A DNA stretch of 64,000 bases from Alphaproteobacteria bacterium HGW-Alphaproteobacteria-1 (lineage in GTDB: Bacteria; Pseudomonadota; Alphaproteobacteria; Rhodobacterales; Rhodobacteraceae), in the NCBI GenBank assembly GCA_002842985.1, contig PHEQ01000027.1, forward strand, positions 1-64,000, read 5' to 3'. This document shows positions 39,171 through 49,225 of the stretch, one piece after another (position 1 is the first letter of the stretch; every line of letters begins with the position of its first letter). The position numbers and the translations under genes are program-made. The notes below the pieces were generated by a model that had not been told where the DNA came from, searched no databases, and saw nothing but the letters and a program-made list of their open reading frames with translations.

Positions 39171-40145
39171 ATGAAGCATCTTTTGACCCTGGCCCTCAGC
39201 GGGGCCATCGTTCTTGGCGCGGGCGCGGCGAGCGCCCAGACCAATTGGGACATGCCCACGCCCTATGGCGATTCGGTCTTTCACACTCAGAACATCATGC
39301 AATTCGCCGAGGATGTATCCACCGCGACCGAGGGCGCATTGACCATCACCGTGCATTCGGCGGGCTCGCTCTTTGCCCATCCCGAGATCCGCGATTCGGT
39401 GCGGCGCGGGCTTGCCCCCATCGGCGAGATCCTGATGTCGCAACTGGCCAATGAGGACGCCATTTTCGGCGTCGATTCGGTGCCCTTCCTCGCCGCGAGC
39501 TATGCCGACGCGGCACGGCTCTGGGAGGCGTCGCGCAACCAGATCGCCGCCAAACTGGCCGAGCAGGGGCTGACGCTGCTCTTTGCCGTGCCGTGGCCTG
39601 GCCAGAGCCTTTATGTCACCGAAGAGGTGACCTCGACCGCGCAGCTTCAGGGGGTCAATTTCCGCGCCTACAACACCGCCACAGAGCGGCTGGCGCAGCT
39701 TATGGGCGCGGTGCCCACCACGGTCGAGGCGGGCGATATCCCGACCGCCTTTTCCACCTCGCGGATCTCGGCGATGATCACCTCGCCGTCGACCGGCGTG
39801 TCGTCGCAGGCCTGGGATTTTGTCGGCCACTACATCGACACGCAGGCCTGGCTGCCCAAGAACATGGTTTTCGTCAACACCCGCGTCTTCGAGGCGCTGC
39901 CCGAGGCACAGCAGGACGCGATCTTCGAGGCGGCAGCCGAGGCGGAACTGCGCGGCTGGGAAATGTCCGTGGCCGAGACCGAAGCCAAGATCGCCACGCT
40001 CAAGGAGAACGGGATGCAGGTGCATCAGCCCTCCGGCCAACTGGCTGCGCAACTGCGTGAGATCGGCGCGACCATGACCGAGGAATGGAAGAAATCGGCG
40101 GGCCCCGAGGGTGCGCTGATCCTCGACGCCTACGCCCGCAACTGA
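39171..40145 (+). CDS. TRAP transporter solute-binding protein, DctP family
   Basis: Signal peptide MKHLLTLALSGAIVLGAGAASAQ; HTQNIMQFAEDVSTATEGALTITVHSAGSLFAHPEIRDSVRRGLAPIGEI. Confidence 0.94.
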   Translation: MKHLLTLALSGAIVLGAGAASAQTNWDMPTPYGDSVFHTQNIMQFAEDVSTATEGALTITVHSAGSLFAHPEIRDSVRRGLAPIGEILMSQLANEDAIFGVDSVPFLAASYADAARLWEASRNQIAAKLAEQGLTLLFAVPWPGQSLYVTEEVTSTAQLQGVNFRAYNTATERLAQLMGAVPTTVEAGDIPTAFSTSRISAMITSPSTGVSSQAWDFVGHYIDTQAWLPKNMVFVNTRVFEALPEAQQDAIFEAAAEAELRGWEMSVAETEAKIATLKENGMQVHQPSGQLAAQLREIGATMTEEWKKSAGPEGALILDAYARN

Positions 40146-40156
40146 GCGGTGCGTCG

Positions 40157-40179
40157 CGGGCGGGGATGATCCCCGCCCG
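40157..40179 (+). promoter_or_regulatory. 10-bp perfect-stem intercistronic hairpin between dctP and dctQ
   Basis: cgggcgggga-tga-tccccgcccg. Confidence 0.7.
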
Positions 40180-40208
40180 CCCGGATTTCCCAACAAAGGA
40201 GCCTTGCC

Positions 40209-40769
40209 ATGCTGCGCAGGATGCTCGACCGCCTTTACAGCGCGGGGCTGGTGCTGGCGGCGCTGGCGCTGGTGGCGATTGCCGCGCTGGTGCTGGTGCA
40301 GGTCACGGGCCGGCTGATTGACCGCAGCCTGATCGCGATGGGGCAGCCGCCCGCCGGCATCGCCATCACCTCGCTGTCGGAACTGGGCGGGTTTCTTTTT
40401 GTCGGCGCGGCCTTCCTCGCGCTCGCGGGCAGCCTGCGCACAGGCGGGCATGTCCGGGTGACGATGCTTGTAGGCGCGCTGCCCGCGCCGCTGGCGCGGG
40501 GCGTGGCGGTGCTGGCGCTTCTGGGGGCGCTCGCCCTGTGCGGTTTTGCGCTTTACAGCGCGGCGCTTCAGGCGTTGGATTCGTGGTCCTTCAACGCCGT
40601 GTCCTTCGGCATGGCGAAATTTCCCCTCTGGATGCCGCAGGCGGTGATGGTTGCGGGGCTTGCGCTGTTTGCGCTGGCGCTTGCCGATGAGTTGGTGACG
40701 CTTCTGTTTGGCGGAAAGCCCGCCTATCAGCGCGCCGAAGACGCGAAAGGCACCGCCGATGGGCATTGA
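40209..40769 (+). CDS. TRAP transporter small permease, DctQ family
   Basis: Four-TM protein between DctP and DctM: VTGRLIDRSLIAMGQPPAGIAITSLSELGGFLFVGAAFLALAGSLRTGGHVRVTML. Confidence 0.92.
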   Translation: MLRRMLDRLYSAGLVLAALALVAIAALVLVQVTGRLIDRSLIAMGQPPAGIAITSLSELGGFLFVGAAFLALAGSLRTGGHVRVTMLVGALPAPLARGVAVLALLGALALCGFALYSAALQALDSWSFNAVSFGMAKFPLWMPQAVMVAGLALFALALADELVTLLFGGKPAYQRAEDAKGTADGH

Positions 40770-42063
40770 AACGCTGTCGCTCATCCTTGTGGCGATCCTT
40801 TTCGGCTGTCTCGCGCTTGGCCTCTGGGTCGGGTTCGCGCTGATCGCGGTGGGGCTGGCGGCGATGCTTATCGCGTCGTCGGCCCCGGTGGAGCTTGTCT
40901 TTGCCACCAAGGTCTGGGGCGCGCTCAACATCTGGGACCTGACCGCGCTGCCGATGTTCATCTGGATGGGCGAGATCCTGTTCCGCTCGCGGCTGTCGTC
41001 GGACATGTTCTCGGGGCTGGCACCCCTCACCACCCGCCTTCCGGGGCGGCTTCTTCATGCCAATATCTTCGGCTGCGCACTCTTCGCCGCCGTCTCGGGC
41101 TCCTCTGCGGCCACCACGGCGACGGTGGGGCGCATGTCGGTGCCCGAACTGACGCGGCGCGGTTATGATCAGCGCATGATCATCGGCACGCTGGCGGGAT
41201 CGGGCACGTTCGGATTTCTCATCCCGCCCTCGATCATCCTGATCGTCTACGGGGCGGCAACCGAGCAGAGCATCGCGCGGCTGTTTCTTGCGGGGATCGG
41301 GCCGGGCCTGCTGCTGGCGGCGCTTTTTTCGGGCTACACGATGCTCTGGGCGCTGATGAACCGGGGGCGGATGCCTGCGGCGGAACCCGCGACAACATGG
41401 GGGGAAAAGCTGCGCGCGGTGATGCTTCTGGGGCCGACGATCCTGCTCATTGTGGCGGTGATCGGGTCGATCTATGCGGGCCTTGCCTCGCCGACCGAGG
41501 CGGCGGTGGTGGGTGTTCTGGGCGCGCTGATCCTGTCAGGCATAGGTGGCTCGCTTGACTGGGCCGCGACATGGGGCGCGCTGCGCGGTGCCACGGTCAC
41601 CACCTGCATGATCGCCTTTATCCTTGCCGGGGCGGCGTTTCTCACCGTGGCCATGGGATATACCGGCATTCCGCGCGCACTGGCGGCCTGGATCGGGCAG
41701 CAGGGCTATTCGGCCCATGCGCTTCTGGCGGCGCTGGTGGTGTTCTTCATCCTGCTGGGGATGTTCCTCGACGGGATTTCCATCGTCGTGCTGACCACCT
41801 CGGTGATCCTGCCGATGGTGCTGGCGGCGGGGATCGACCCGATATGGTTCGGCATCTTCCTCGTTCTGGTGGTCGAGATGAGCCAGATCACGCCGCCCGT
41901 GGGCTTCAACCTGTTCGTGCTGCAATCCATCACCGGGCGCGGGATCTTCGAGATCGCGCGCTATGCCTTTCCGTTCTTCCTGTTGCTGGTGCTGGCCACG
42001 GCCATTCTCACCCTTTTCCCGGAGATCGCACTATGGATCCCGCAGACGATGCTCGCGCGATAG
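40759..42063 (+). CDS. TRAP transporter large permease, DctM family
   Basis: GCALFAAVSGSSAATTATVGRMSVPELTRRGYDQRMIIGTLAGSGTFGFLIPPSIILIVYGAATEQSIARLFLAGIGPGLLL. Confidence 0.96.
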   Translation: MGIETLSLILVAILFGCLALGLWVGFALIAVGLAAMLIASSAPVELVFATKVWGALNIWDLTALPMFIWMGEILFRSRLSSDMFSGLAPLTTRLPGRLLHANIFGCALFAAVSGSSAATTATVGRMSVPELTRRGYDQRMIIGTLAGSGTFGFLIPPSIILIVYGAATEQSIARLFLAGIGPGLLLAALFSGYTMLWALMNRGRMPAAEPATTWGEKLRAVMLLGPTILLIVAVIGSIYAGLASPTEAAVVGVLGALILSGIGGSLDWAATWGALRGATVTTCMIAFILAGAAFLTVAMGYTGIPRALAAWIGQQGYSAHALLAALVVFFILLGMFLDGISIVVLTTSVILPMVLAAGIDPIWFGIFLVLVVEMSQITPPVGFNLFVLQSITGRGIFEIARYAFPFFLLLVLATAILTLFPEIALWIPQTMLAR

Positions 42064-42563
42064 GCGGCCCGGTCGTCTCTTCGGCGCATCTGGCAAATTC
42101 CGGCCTGCCGGAACTGTCGGAGATGGAGTTTGCCCTGACCATGGCAAACAACGCCTTTCAGCGGTGGATGTCGCGTTGCATGGCCGCTGCCGGGATGCCG
42201 GGGCTTGCGCCGCTCGAGGTGCTGGTGGTGCACCTTGTCCACCACCGCGCGCGACCCAAGAGCCTTGCCGATATCTGTCTCGTGCTGAACATCGAAGACA
42301 CCCACATTGTCAGCTATGCCGTCAAGAAGCTGACCGGTCACGGCCTTGTCGAGACCGGGCGCAAGGGCAAGGAAAAGACCGTGACCGTCACGCCCGCCGG
42401 GGCCGAGTATTGCACCCTTTACGGGCAGGTGCGTGAACGGCTTCTGGTGCGCTCGGTGGAGCAGCTCGGCCTTGACCGGGCCGAGATGTCGCGGCTTGCC
42501 GCCCTCCTGCGCACGCTCTCGGGCAGCTACGATCAGGCGGCGCGCGGCGCGGCGGCGCTATGA
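42033..42563 (+). CDS. MarR-like winged-helix regulator
   Basis: AFQRWMSRCMAAAGMPGLAPLEVLVVHLVHHRARPKSLADICLVLNIEDTHIVSYAVKKLTGHGLVETGRKGKEKTVTVTPAG. Confidence 0.88.
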   Translation: MDPADDARAIGGPVVSSAHLANSGLPELSEMEFALTMANNAFQRWMSRCMAAAGMPGLAPLEVLVVHLVHHRARPKSLADICLVLNIEDTHIVSYAVKKLTGHGLVETGRKGKEKTVTVTPAGAEYCTLYGQVRERLLVRSVEQLGLDRAEMSRLAALLRTLSGSYDQAARGAAAL

Positions 42564-43492
42564 TCGGTGGTCTTGCATGGTTAGCGCGGCACGGACGGCT
42601 GGTGCTGGTGCTTGGGCTGGGGCTTGGCGTTCTCGCCCCGCCCCTGGCAGAGGCGCTTGCCCCGTTCATCTTTCCGATGATTGCATTGCTTCTCTTTCTC
42701 GCCGCGCTGCGGGTCGATCTGCGCGCGGCCTTTCCGGGACGCCGCACCCTGCCGCGCTATCTGGCGATCACGCTTCTGATGCAGCTTGCCCTGCCGGTTG
42801 TGGCGATCCTCTTGCTCTGGGCGCTTGGTGCGTCGGCCACCATGCTTGGGATCGGCCTTGTGCTGGTGTTGGCTGCGCCACCGCTGACCGGCAGTCCGGG
42901 CCTCACCATCCTCGCGGGCGGAGACCCGACCCCTGCGCTGCGGCAACTGGTGCTTGGCACGGCGCTTTTGCCGCTGACGGTGCTGCCGGTGTTCTGGCTC
43001 CTGCCGGTCTTTGGCGCACCTTTGGTGGTGGTCGAGGCCGCCTTGCGCCTGCTGGTCGTGATCGTGCTGGCGGGCGGGGCGGGGGTGCTGTTGCGCGCGC
43101 GCCTGCCGTGGCTGCGCGGGTCAGAGGGGCGGGGCGCGGTGGACGGGCTTACCACGCTTGCCATGGCCGCGGTGGTGGTGGGGCTGATGTCGGCGGTGGG
43201 GCCTGCGCTCCTGGCCGCAACACCCGCCTTCTGGTTCACGCTCGGCATGGTCTTCGCGCTCAGCTTCGGGGCACAGGGGGCGGCCCTTCTGCTCACACGC
43301 CACCGCGTGCCGCACGACGCGCCGGCACTGACCATCATCGCCGGCAATCGCAACCTGGCGCTGTTTCTGGGTGCCCTGCCCCCCGAGACCGCCGCCGCGC
43401 TGCTGCTGTTCATCGGGCTTTATCAGGTGCCGATGTATCTTACGCCGCTCATCATGGCCCCGGTGATCCGCAGGCTTGCAGCCACGTCATAG
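42560..43492 (+). CDS. Bile acid:sodium symporter-like membrane transporter
   Basis: Ten-TM hydrophobic protein; ALGASATMLGIGLVLVLAAPPLTGSPGLTILAGGDPTPALRQLVLGTALLPLTVLPVFW. Confidence 0.65.
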   Translation: MIGGLAWLARHGRLVLVLGLGLGVLAPPLAEALAPFIFPMIALLLFLAALRVDLRAAFPGRRTLPRYLAITLLMQLALPVVAILLLWALGASATMLGIGLVLVLAAPPLTGSPGLTILAGGDPTPALRQLVLGTALLPLTVLPVFWLLPVFGAPLVVVEAALRLLVVIVLAGGAGVLLRARLPWLRGSEGRGAVDGLTTLAMAAVVVGLMSAVGPALLAATPAFWFTLGMVFALSFGAQGAALLLTRHRVPHDAPALTIIAGNRNLALFLGALPPETAAALLLFIGLYQVPMYLTPLIMAPVIRRLAATS

Positions 43493-43566
43493 CCGACAAC
43501 ACATTGGCCGAATTGACGCCGCCGCGCCATGGCGTAGGGTGCGCCTCCTGACGCGCGAGGGTCCCC

Positions 43567-44799
43567 ATGCAGAAATCCGCCCCCCTGATCACACCTGTTC
43601 TGATTGCAGGATGCACCATTGTTCTTGTGTCCTTCGCGATCCGCGCCTCCTTTGGCGTGTTCCAGATCCCGATTGCCGAGGAATTCAACTGGCCGCGCGC
43701 CGAATTCTCGCTGGCCATCGCCATCCAGAACCTTGCCTGGGGGATCGGCCAGCCGATCTTTGGCGCCATGGCCGAGAAGGTGGGCGATCGGCGCGCGATC
43801 ATCCTTGGCGCGATCGTCTATGCCGCGGGGCTTGTGCTGTCGTCCTTCGCCGTCTCGCCAGAGGCGCATCAGCTTTACGAGGTGCTAGTGGGGTTCGGCA
43901 TCGCGGGCACCGGCTTTGGCGTGATCCTTGCCGTGGTCGGGCGGGCAAGCTCGGACGAAAACCGCTCTATGAGCCTTGCCATCGCCACCGCAGCCGGATC
44001 GGCGGGGCAGGTGTTCGGCGCGCCGCTGGCCGAATGGATGCTGGGGTTTCTGAGCTGGCAAAGCGTGTTTCTGGTCTTTGCCGCCACCATTCTTGCGGTG
44101 CTGGTGATGCTGCCGCTGATGCGCGCGCCCGAACCGGTCAGCCGTGGCGAGCTTGAGGAATCCATGGGCACGATCCTCAAGAAGGCGTTCCGCGATCCGT
44201 CCTACACGCTCATCTTCCTCGGCTTCTTCAGCTGCGGCTATCAGCTTGCCTTTGTCACCGCGCATTTCCCCGCGCTCGTGACAGAGATGTGCGGCCCGAT
44301 CCTGCCGGGCGGCGTGCTGCACAGCATGGGGATCACGACCACCTCGACGCTGGGGGCGGTGGCAATCTCGGTCATCGGTCTGGCCAATATCGGCGGCACG
44401 CTGATGGCCGGATGGCTGGGCAAGCGGTATTCCAAGAAATACCTGCTGGCGGGAATCTATACTGCGCGCACATTCATCGCCGCCGCCTTCATGCTGACGC
44501 CGATCACGCCCGGAACGGTGCTGCTGTTCTCGGTGGCCATGGGCTCGCTCTGGCTGGCGACGGTGCCGCTGACCTCGGGGCTTGTCGCGCATCTTTACGG
44601 ATTGCGCTACATGGGCACACTCTACGGCATCGTGTTCTTCTCGCACCAGCTGGGCAGTTTCATGGGCGTGTGGCTGGGCGGGCGGCTTTACGATGTGACG
44701 GGCGATTACACGCTGGTGTGGTGGATCGGGGTTGGCGTGGGGGCCTTCTCGGCCATCGTGCACCTGCCGATCAAGGAGCGGCGGCTGGTCGCCGCCTGA
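43567..44799 (+). CDS. MFS transporter
   Basis: Twelve-TM pattern; RASFGVFQIPIAEEFNWPRAEFSLAIAIQNLAWGIGQPIFGAMAEKVGDRRAIILGAIVYAAGL. Confidence 0.93.
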   Translation: MQKSAPLITPVLIAGCTIVLVSFAIRASFGVFQIPIAEEFNWPRAEFSLAIAIQNLAWGIGQPIFGAMAEKVGDRRAIILGAIVYAAGLVLSSFAVSPEAHQLYEVLVGFGIAGTGFGVILAVVGRASSDENRSMSLAIATAAGSAGQVFGAPLAEWMLGFLSWQSVFLVFAATILAVLVMLPLMRAPEPVSRGELEESMGTILKKAFRDPSYTLIFLGFFSCGYQLAFVTAHFPALVTEMCGPILPGGVLHSMGITTTSTLGAVAISVIGLANIGGTLMAGWLGKRYSKKYLLAGIYTARTFIAAAFMLTPITPGTVLLFSVAMGSLWLATVPLTSGLVAHLYGLRYMGTLYGIVFFSHQLGSFMGVWLGGRLYDVTGDYTLVWWIGVGVGAFSAIVHLPIKERRLVAA

Positions 44800-44806
44800 G
44801 CGCGGC

Positions 44807-45580
44807 TCAGCCGCGCGCGCCCTCGAACTGCGCCACGCGCACACCTGCGGCCTCGAGCCCCGCGCGCAAGGCGCGGGCGATCTCCACCGCCTCGGGCGTG
44901 TCGCCATGCAGGCAGATCGTGTCGATCCGCGTGGGGATGTGGGTGCCGTCCTCGGCGATGATCGCGCCCGCGCGCAGCATCCCGAGGATGCGCGCGGCGG
45001 CATGGGTCGCGTCATGGATCACGGCGCCGGGTTGCCTGCGGTCCACAAGCGTGCAATCGGCATTATAGGCGCGATCAGCGAATATCTCGCAGGCCATGCG
45101 CGCGCCCAAGGACCGCGCCGCCTTTTCCTGCGCGGTGCCCGCCAGCACCATCACGATGATCTCCGGATCGACGGAAAGGGCAGCCTTGTAGCAGGCCCGC
45201 GCAAGACCTTCGTCCTCCGACGCCATATTGGCCAGCGCACCGTGCAGCTTGAGATGGCGCACCGAACCGCCCGCCGCCCGCGCCATCCCTTGCGCCGCGC
45301 CAAGCTGATAGCGCACCTGATTGGCCAACGTGGCATGGGGCACATCCATACGGTTGCGGCCAAAGCCCTGAAGATCGGCAAGGCCCGGATGCGCGCCGAT
45401 ACCGACACCACCCGCCACCGCGCGCGCCATCGTCGCCGCCATCACGTCCGGGTCGCCCGCGTGAAACCCGCAGGCGATATTGGCCGAACTCACCACGTCG
45501 AGCAGCGCCGCATCATCGCCCATTTTCCAGGGGCCAAAGCTCTCGCCCATATCCGCATTGAGATCGACGGTTGCTTGCAT
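44807..45580 (-). CDS. pxpA: 5-oxoprolinase subunit PxpA (LamB/YcsF family)
   Basis: MQATVDLNADMGESFGPWKMGDDAALLDVVSSANIACGFHAGDPDVMAATMARAVAGGVGIGAHPG. Confidence 0.95.
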   Translation of the reverse strand: MQATVDLNADMGESFGPWKMGDDAALLDVVSSANIACGFHAGDPDVMAATMARAVAGGVGIGAHPGLADLQGFGRNRMDVPHATLANQVRYQLGAAQGMARAAGGSVRHLKLHGALANMASEDEGLARACYKAALSVDPEIIVMVLAGTAQEKAARSLGARMACEIFADRAYNADCTLVDRRQPGAVIHDATHAAARILGMLRAGAIIAEDGTHIPTRIDTICLHGDTPEAVEIARALRAGLEAAGVRVAQFEGARG

Positions 45581-45583
45581 GGC

Positions 45584-46597
45584 TCATTCCTCCTCGTTCC
45601 CGGCAATCGCGCCGCTGATGAGTTGATAGGACAGAAGATCGCGGATGTCGTGCGGATCGCGCACCAGAGGCGTGATGCGGCGGCGCAGGGTCTTGAGCGC
45701 CTCGTCGGCGCGGCGCTCGGCGGCAAGCGCCTCGTCCATCGGCACGAACCGCAGGCGCAGGCTCACACCCGGTGCCGCCTGTGCCACGCGTGGCAGATCA
45801 CAGGGCAGAACCGCCCCGATGCGGGGATAACCGCCCGTCGTCTGGCATTCGGCCATGAGCACGAAAGGCGCGCCATCGCCGGTGATCTGGATATCGCCGG
45901 GCACGATCGCCTCGGACAGGACCGTGAGACCACCGCGCGCCGCAAACCCCGCGCCCTCGGGGTTGAGCCGCACGCCCATCCGGTTGCCGCGCGCATCGCG
46001 GGTAAACACCGTCTCGCCAAAGCGGGTCACCTCGTCGGGCTCGAAAAGTCCGGTCTGATAGCCCGCGACGATCCGCACGGTGCCGCCCGCGAAGCGCGCT
46101 TCGGGATCGAGCGTCAGCCCGGTCTCGGAACGTGGGTCCGGGCCAAGCGGCAGCCTGGCACCCGCCGCGAGCGGCTGGCCGATCCCGGCCGCCAGATGCG
46201 CCGAGCGCGCGCCGAGGATCTCGGGCGTGGCGATTCCACCGCCCAGATGGAGATATCCGTAAACCCCGGCCAGCGCCGGGCCGATACTCAGCCGCGCGCC
46301 CGCGGGCAAAAAATGCGAAGCGTTCCAAGCCACCGCGTTGCCGTCGATGCTCGCGCGCATGGGGGCGCCGGTCAGGGCGATGCGCGTGGCCTCCGAGGCT
46401 TCGAACATGCCGCCCATCCCGGCCATTTCCAGCACCGCGCAGCCCGCCGCCTGCCCAAGAAGTGCGGCGCCCTCATGGATCGCCAGCCGATCCGACGCGC
46501 CTCCGCGCGAGAGGCCGAAGGCCAGATATCCGGGCCGCCCGAGATCCTGCACCGTGACACCCGGCGCGGCTTGGTGAACGATCAGCGCACGGCTCAT
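45584..46597 (-). CDS. pxpC: 5-oxoprolinase subunit PxpC (biotin-dependent carboxyltransferase family)
   Basis: PGVTVQDLGRPGYLAFGLSRGGASDRLAIHEGAALLGQAAGCAVLEMAGMGG, VMAECQTTGGYPRIGAVL. Confidence 0.94.
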   Translation of the reverse strand: MSRALIVHQAAPGVTVQDLGRPGYLAFGLSRGGASDRLAIHEGAALLGQAAGCAVLEMAGMGGMFEASEATRIALTGAPMRASIDGNAVAWNASHFLPAGARLSIGPALAGVYGYLHLGGGIATPEILGARSAHLAAGIGQPLAAGARLPLGPDPRSETGLTLDPEARFAGGTVRIVAGYQTGLFEPDEVTRFGETVFTRDARGNRMGVRLNPEGAGFAARGGLTVLSEAIVPGDIQITGDGAPFVLMAECQTTGGYPRIGAVLPCDLPRVAQAAPGVSLRLRFVPMDEALAAERRADEALKTLRRRITPLVRDPHDIRDLLSYQLISGAIAGNEEE

Positions 46598-47343
46598 CGG
46601 ATCGCCTCGCATGTGGCACCGCCATCGGGGCCGCACTTGCACAGCCGGTCATAAGCATCGCGTTCGACCGCGTCAAAGATCACCTCGTCACCGGGGCGCA
46701 GCACGAAAGGCACGTCCGATTCGGGGCGAAACAGGCGGACCGCTGTCTGCCCGATATGCTGCCATCCGGTTGGCGTCGAGACCGAGAACAGAACCAGTTG
46801 CCGGATCGCCACCACCAGCGCGCCGACCGGCACACGGTCAGTGAGCGCCTGCTGGCGGGGAATGTCCCAATGCCCGGGCAATTCACCCAGATAGGGCTGT
46901 CCGGGGGCGAAACCGATGGTCTGCACCCGCACGCGCGTGGCGGCTATCTCGGCGGCGGCGGCCTCGGGCGAAAGGCCCGCCGCGCTCGCCGCTTCACCGA
47001 GTTGCGGCGCAAGGTCGGTGCCGTAGACCGTGGGAATGCGCCACAAGCGACGGCCCTCTGGCAGGGGCTCGGCATACCAGTCGCGGCTGTCAAGAAGCGC
47101 CTGCATCTCGCGCGCCACGGCCAGAGGATCGGTGCGCAACGCATCCATCCGCAGGAAGGTGGAGACAAGCGAGGTCGAGCTTTCCTCGATCCCGTCCGGC
47201 GCGGCACGCTCGACGGCGGCGCGAAAGGCCAGCGCCGCGCGGTTTCCCGCCTCGGTCAGCCGGTCGCCGAAGGACACGAGCAAGCCGTCGAGACCGACCC
47301 GCCCGATGCGGGGGAACGTGTCTGGCGCACTTCTATCGGTCAC
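46594..47343 (-). CDS. pxpB: 5-oxoprolinase subunit PxpB (KipI family)
   Basis: IPTVYGTDLAPQLGEAASAAGLSPEAAAAEIAATRVRVQTIGFAPGQPYLGELPGHWDIPRQ, SVSTPTGWQHIGQTAVRLF; 4-bp overlap with pxpC. Confidence 0.94.
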   Translation of the reverse strand: MTDRSAPDTFPRIGRVGLDGLLVSFGDRLTEAGNRAALAFRAAVERAAPDGIEESSTSLVSTFLRMDALRTDPLAVAREMQALLDSRDWYAEPLPEGRRLWRIPTVYGTDLAPQLGEAASAAGLSPEAAAAEIAATRVRVQTIGFAPGQPYLGELPGHWDIPRQQALTDRVPVGALVVAIRQLVLFSVSTPTGWQHIGQTAVRLFRPESDVPFVLRPGDEVIFDAVERDAYDRLCKCGPDGGATCEAIR

Positions 47344-47376
47344 GTCGTTTGCGTCCTTGTGTTGCCGCGCACCGGT

Positions 47377-48660
47377 TTACTGCACCGCATTCGGCAAAAA
47401 CAGGGCGATCTGCGGAAAGGCAATCAAAAGCCCCGCCATCGCCAGCATCGTGAGCGCGTAGGGCGCGGCCCCCAGCATCACCTCGGACATGCGCCCGCCC
47501 TGCCGCGCGCCCTGCACTACATAGAGGTTGAGGCCCACGGGCGGCGTGATCAACGCCATTTCGATGAGCACGATCATCAGGATACCGAACCAGATCGGAT
47601 CATAGCCCTGCGCCACCACCAGCGGCACGACGATGGGAATGGTCACGACCATGAGCGACAGCGTCTCGATGAAGAAGCCGAGCACGATATAGATGCCCAC
47701 GATCACCATGATCGTGCCAAGCGGCGAGAGGCCGAGACCGCCCAGCATGTCCTGCAACTCGCGCCCCAGACCGGCGGCGGCAAGCGTGAAGTTGAGAAAG
47801 GAGGCCCCGATCACCACCAGCATGATCATCGCGGTGATCTTGACCGTGCCCAGAAGGCTCTGGCTCAGCACCTCAAGGTTGATGGTCCCGAAAAGCGCGG
47901 CGATGACAAAGGCCCCGGCAACGCCCACGGAGGCGGCTTCGGTCGGCGTGGCCCAGCCCTTGTAGATCGAGCCGATGATCGCGGTGAACAAGAGGAGAAT
48001 CGGGATGAGTTGCACCAGCGCGCGCAACATCTGCACAAACGGAAATACCCGTCTTGTGCCGCCCAGATCGGGGCGGACAAGGCAGATCAGCACCGTCACC
48101 GCCATGAAGGCAAGCGCCAGCGAGATCCCCGGAACAAGCCCCGCCAGAAACAGCTTTGGGATCGAGCTTTGAGTGAGAAAGCCGTAGACGATGAGGTTGA
48201 TCGAGGGCGGAATCATGATGCCGAGCGTGCCCCCGGCCGCGATTGCGCCGGAAAACAGCTTGGGGTCATAGCCCAGCTTTTCCGCCTGCGGCATGGCCAC
48301 CGTGGCGACGGTGGCGGCGGTGGCCACCGAACTGCCCGAGGTGGCCGAGAACATCGTCGCGGTAGCGACATTGGCATGGACAAGCCCCCCCGGCAGCCAG
48401 CTCACCCAGTGATCGAGCGCAGCATAGGTGCGCGTGGCGATCCCCGAACGCACGAGAATTTCACCCAAAAGGACGAAAAACGGAATGGCGATGAGCGTGG
48501 GGTTGTTCGAGGTGGACCAGACCAGGTTGCCAAGGCCGCGCATCAGCGGGAAGGGGCTGAAGAACAGGTCAAGCCCGAAGCCCAGCAGGAAAAGCACGAT
48601 GCCCACGGGAATCGACAGGCTCAGAAGCGCCAGAAGGCCGAAAGTCGCGTAAGAGATCAT
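47377..48660 (-). CDS. TRAP transporter large permease, DctM family
   Basis: TATMFSATSGSSVATAATVATVAMPQAEKLGYDPKLFSGAIAAGGTLGIMIPPSINLIVYGFLT. Confidence 0.96.
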   Translation of the reverse strand: MISYATFGLLALLSLSIPVGIVLFLLGFGLDLFFSPFPLMRGLGNLVWSTSNNPTLIAIPFFVLLGEILVRSGIATRTYAALDHWVSWLPGGLVHANVATATMFSATSGSSVATAATVATVAMPQAEKLGYDPKLFSGAIAAGGTLGIMIPPSINLIVYGFLTQSSIPKLFLAGLVPGISLALAFMAVTVLICLVRPDLGGTRRVFPFVQMLRALVQLIPILLLFTAIIGSIYKGWATPTEAASVGVAGAFVIAALFGTINLEVLSQSLLGTVKITAMIMLVVIGASFLNFTLAAAGLGRELQDMLGGLGLSPLGTIMVIVGIYIVLGFFIETLSLMVVTIPIVVPLVVAQGYDPIWFGILMIVLIEMALITPPVGLNLYVVQGARQGGRMSEVMLGAAPYALTMLAMAGLLIAFPQIALFLPNAVQ

Positions 48661-49223
48661 TCCAGCGCCTCCGCTTCACCCAGCGCGCCGATGGCGCGGT
48701 CTGCGGCTCCGTATTCGCGGTTGCAAACCAGAACCAGCGCCGCGATGAAGGTCAGCCAAGCCATGAGCGCGAACCAGATCCAGCCCGCGAACCACGGAAT
48801 CTGCACCAGCGCGAGCGGCGTCTCGAGCGGCGTGTTGGCGCGCGATGAATTGGCAAGCGAGCGTTCCACCACCGGCCAGGCCCTGAGTGCGATCAGGCTC
48901 ACCGTGCCCGCGAGCGTCAGAAGCGCGAAGAGGTCGAAAACAGCCCGGAAAACCGGACCGCCGCGCGTGCGCAGGATGTCGATGCGCACATGGCCCAGTT
49001 CCATCAGCGCATAGCCCATGCCCCAGGCGGTGGCGATGGCCATGACATAGCCGCTGATCTCGTCGGTGCCGCCAAAGGAGGCATGAACCCGGCGCAGCGC
49101 GATATCCGCCAGCACCAGCGCGGCACAGGCCAGAAGGCCCGCCCCCACCAGCACCGCCACCCGGCGGTTGAGCGCGCGCAGCGCGCCAAGGAGGGCTTCT
49201 GCCTGTGCCGCTGCGCCGGTCAT
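48657..49223 (-). CDS. TRAP transporter small permease, DctQ family
   Basis: Four-TM protein overlapping DctM by 4 bp; LADIALRRVHASFGGTDEISGYVMAIATAWGMGYALMELGHVRIDIL. Confidence 0.92.
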   Translation of the reverse strand: MTGAAAQAEALLGALRALNRRVAVLVGAGLLACAALVLADIALRRVHASFGGTDEISGYVMAIATAWGMGYALMELGHVRIDILRTRGGPVFRAVFDLFALLTLAGTVSLIALRAWPVVERSLANSSRANTPLETPLALVQIPWFAGWIWFALMAWLTFIAALVLVCNREYGAADRAIGALGEAEALE

Positions 49224-49225
49224 GC

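Noticed and set aside
44800-44816. Hairpin gcgcggct-c-agccgcgc between MFS and pxpA genes
   Set aside because: Convergent gene ends in GC-rich sequence with no T-tract; could be a bidirectional terminator but too weak to call.
46756-49014. 752-aa plus ORF
   Set aside because: Antisense to pxpB and dctM/dctQ; no plausible domain.
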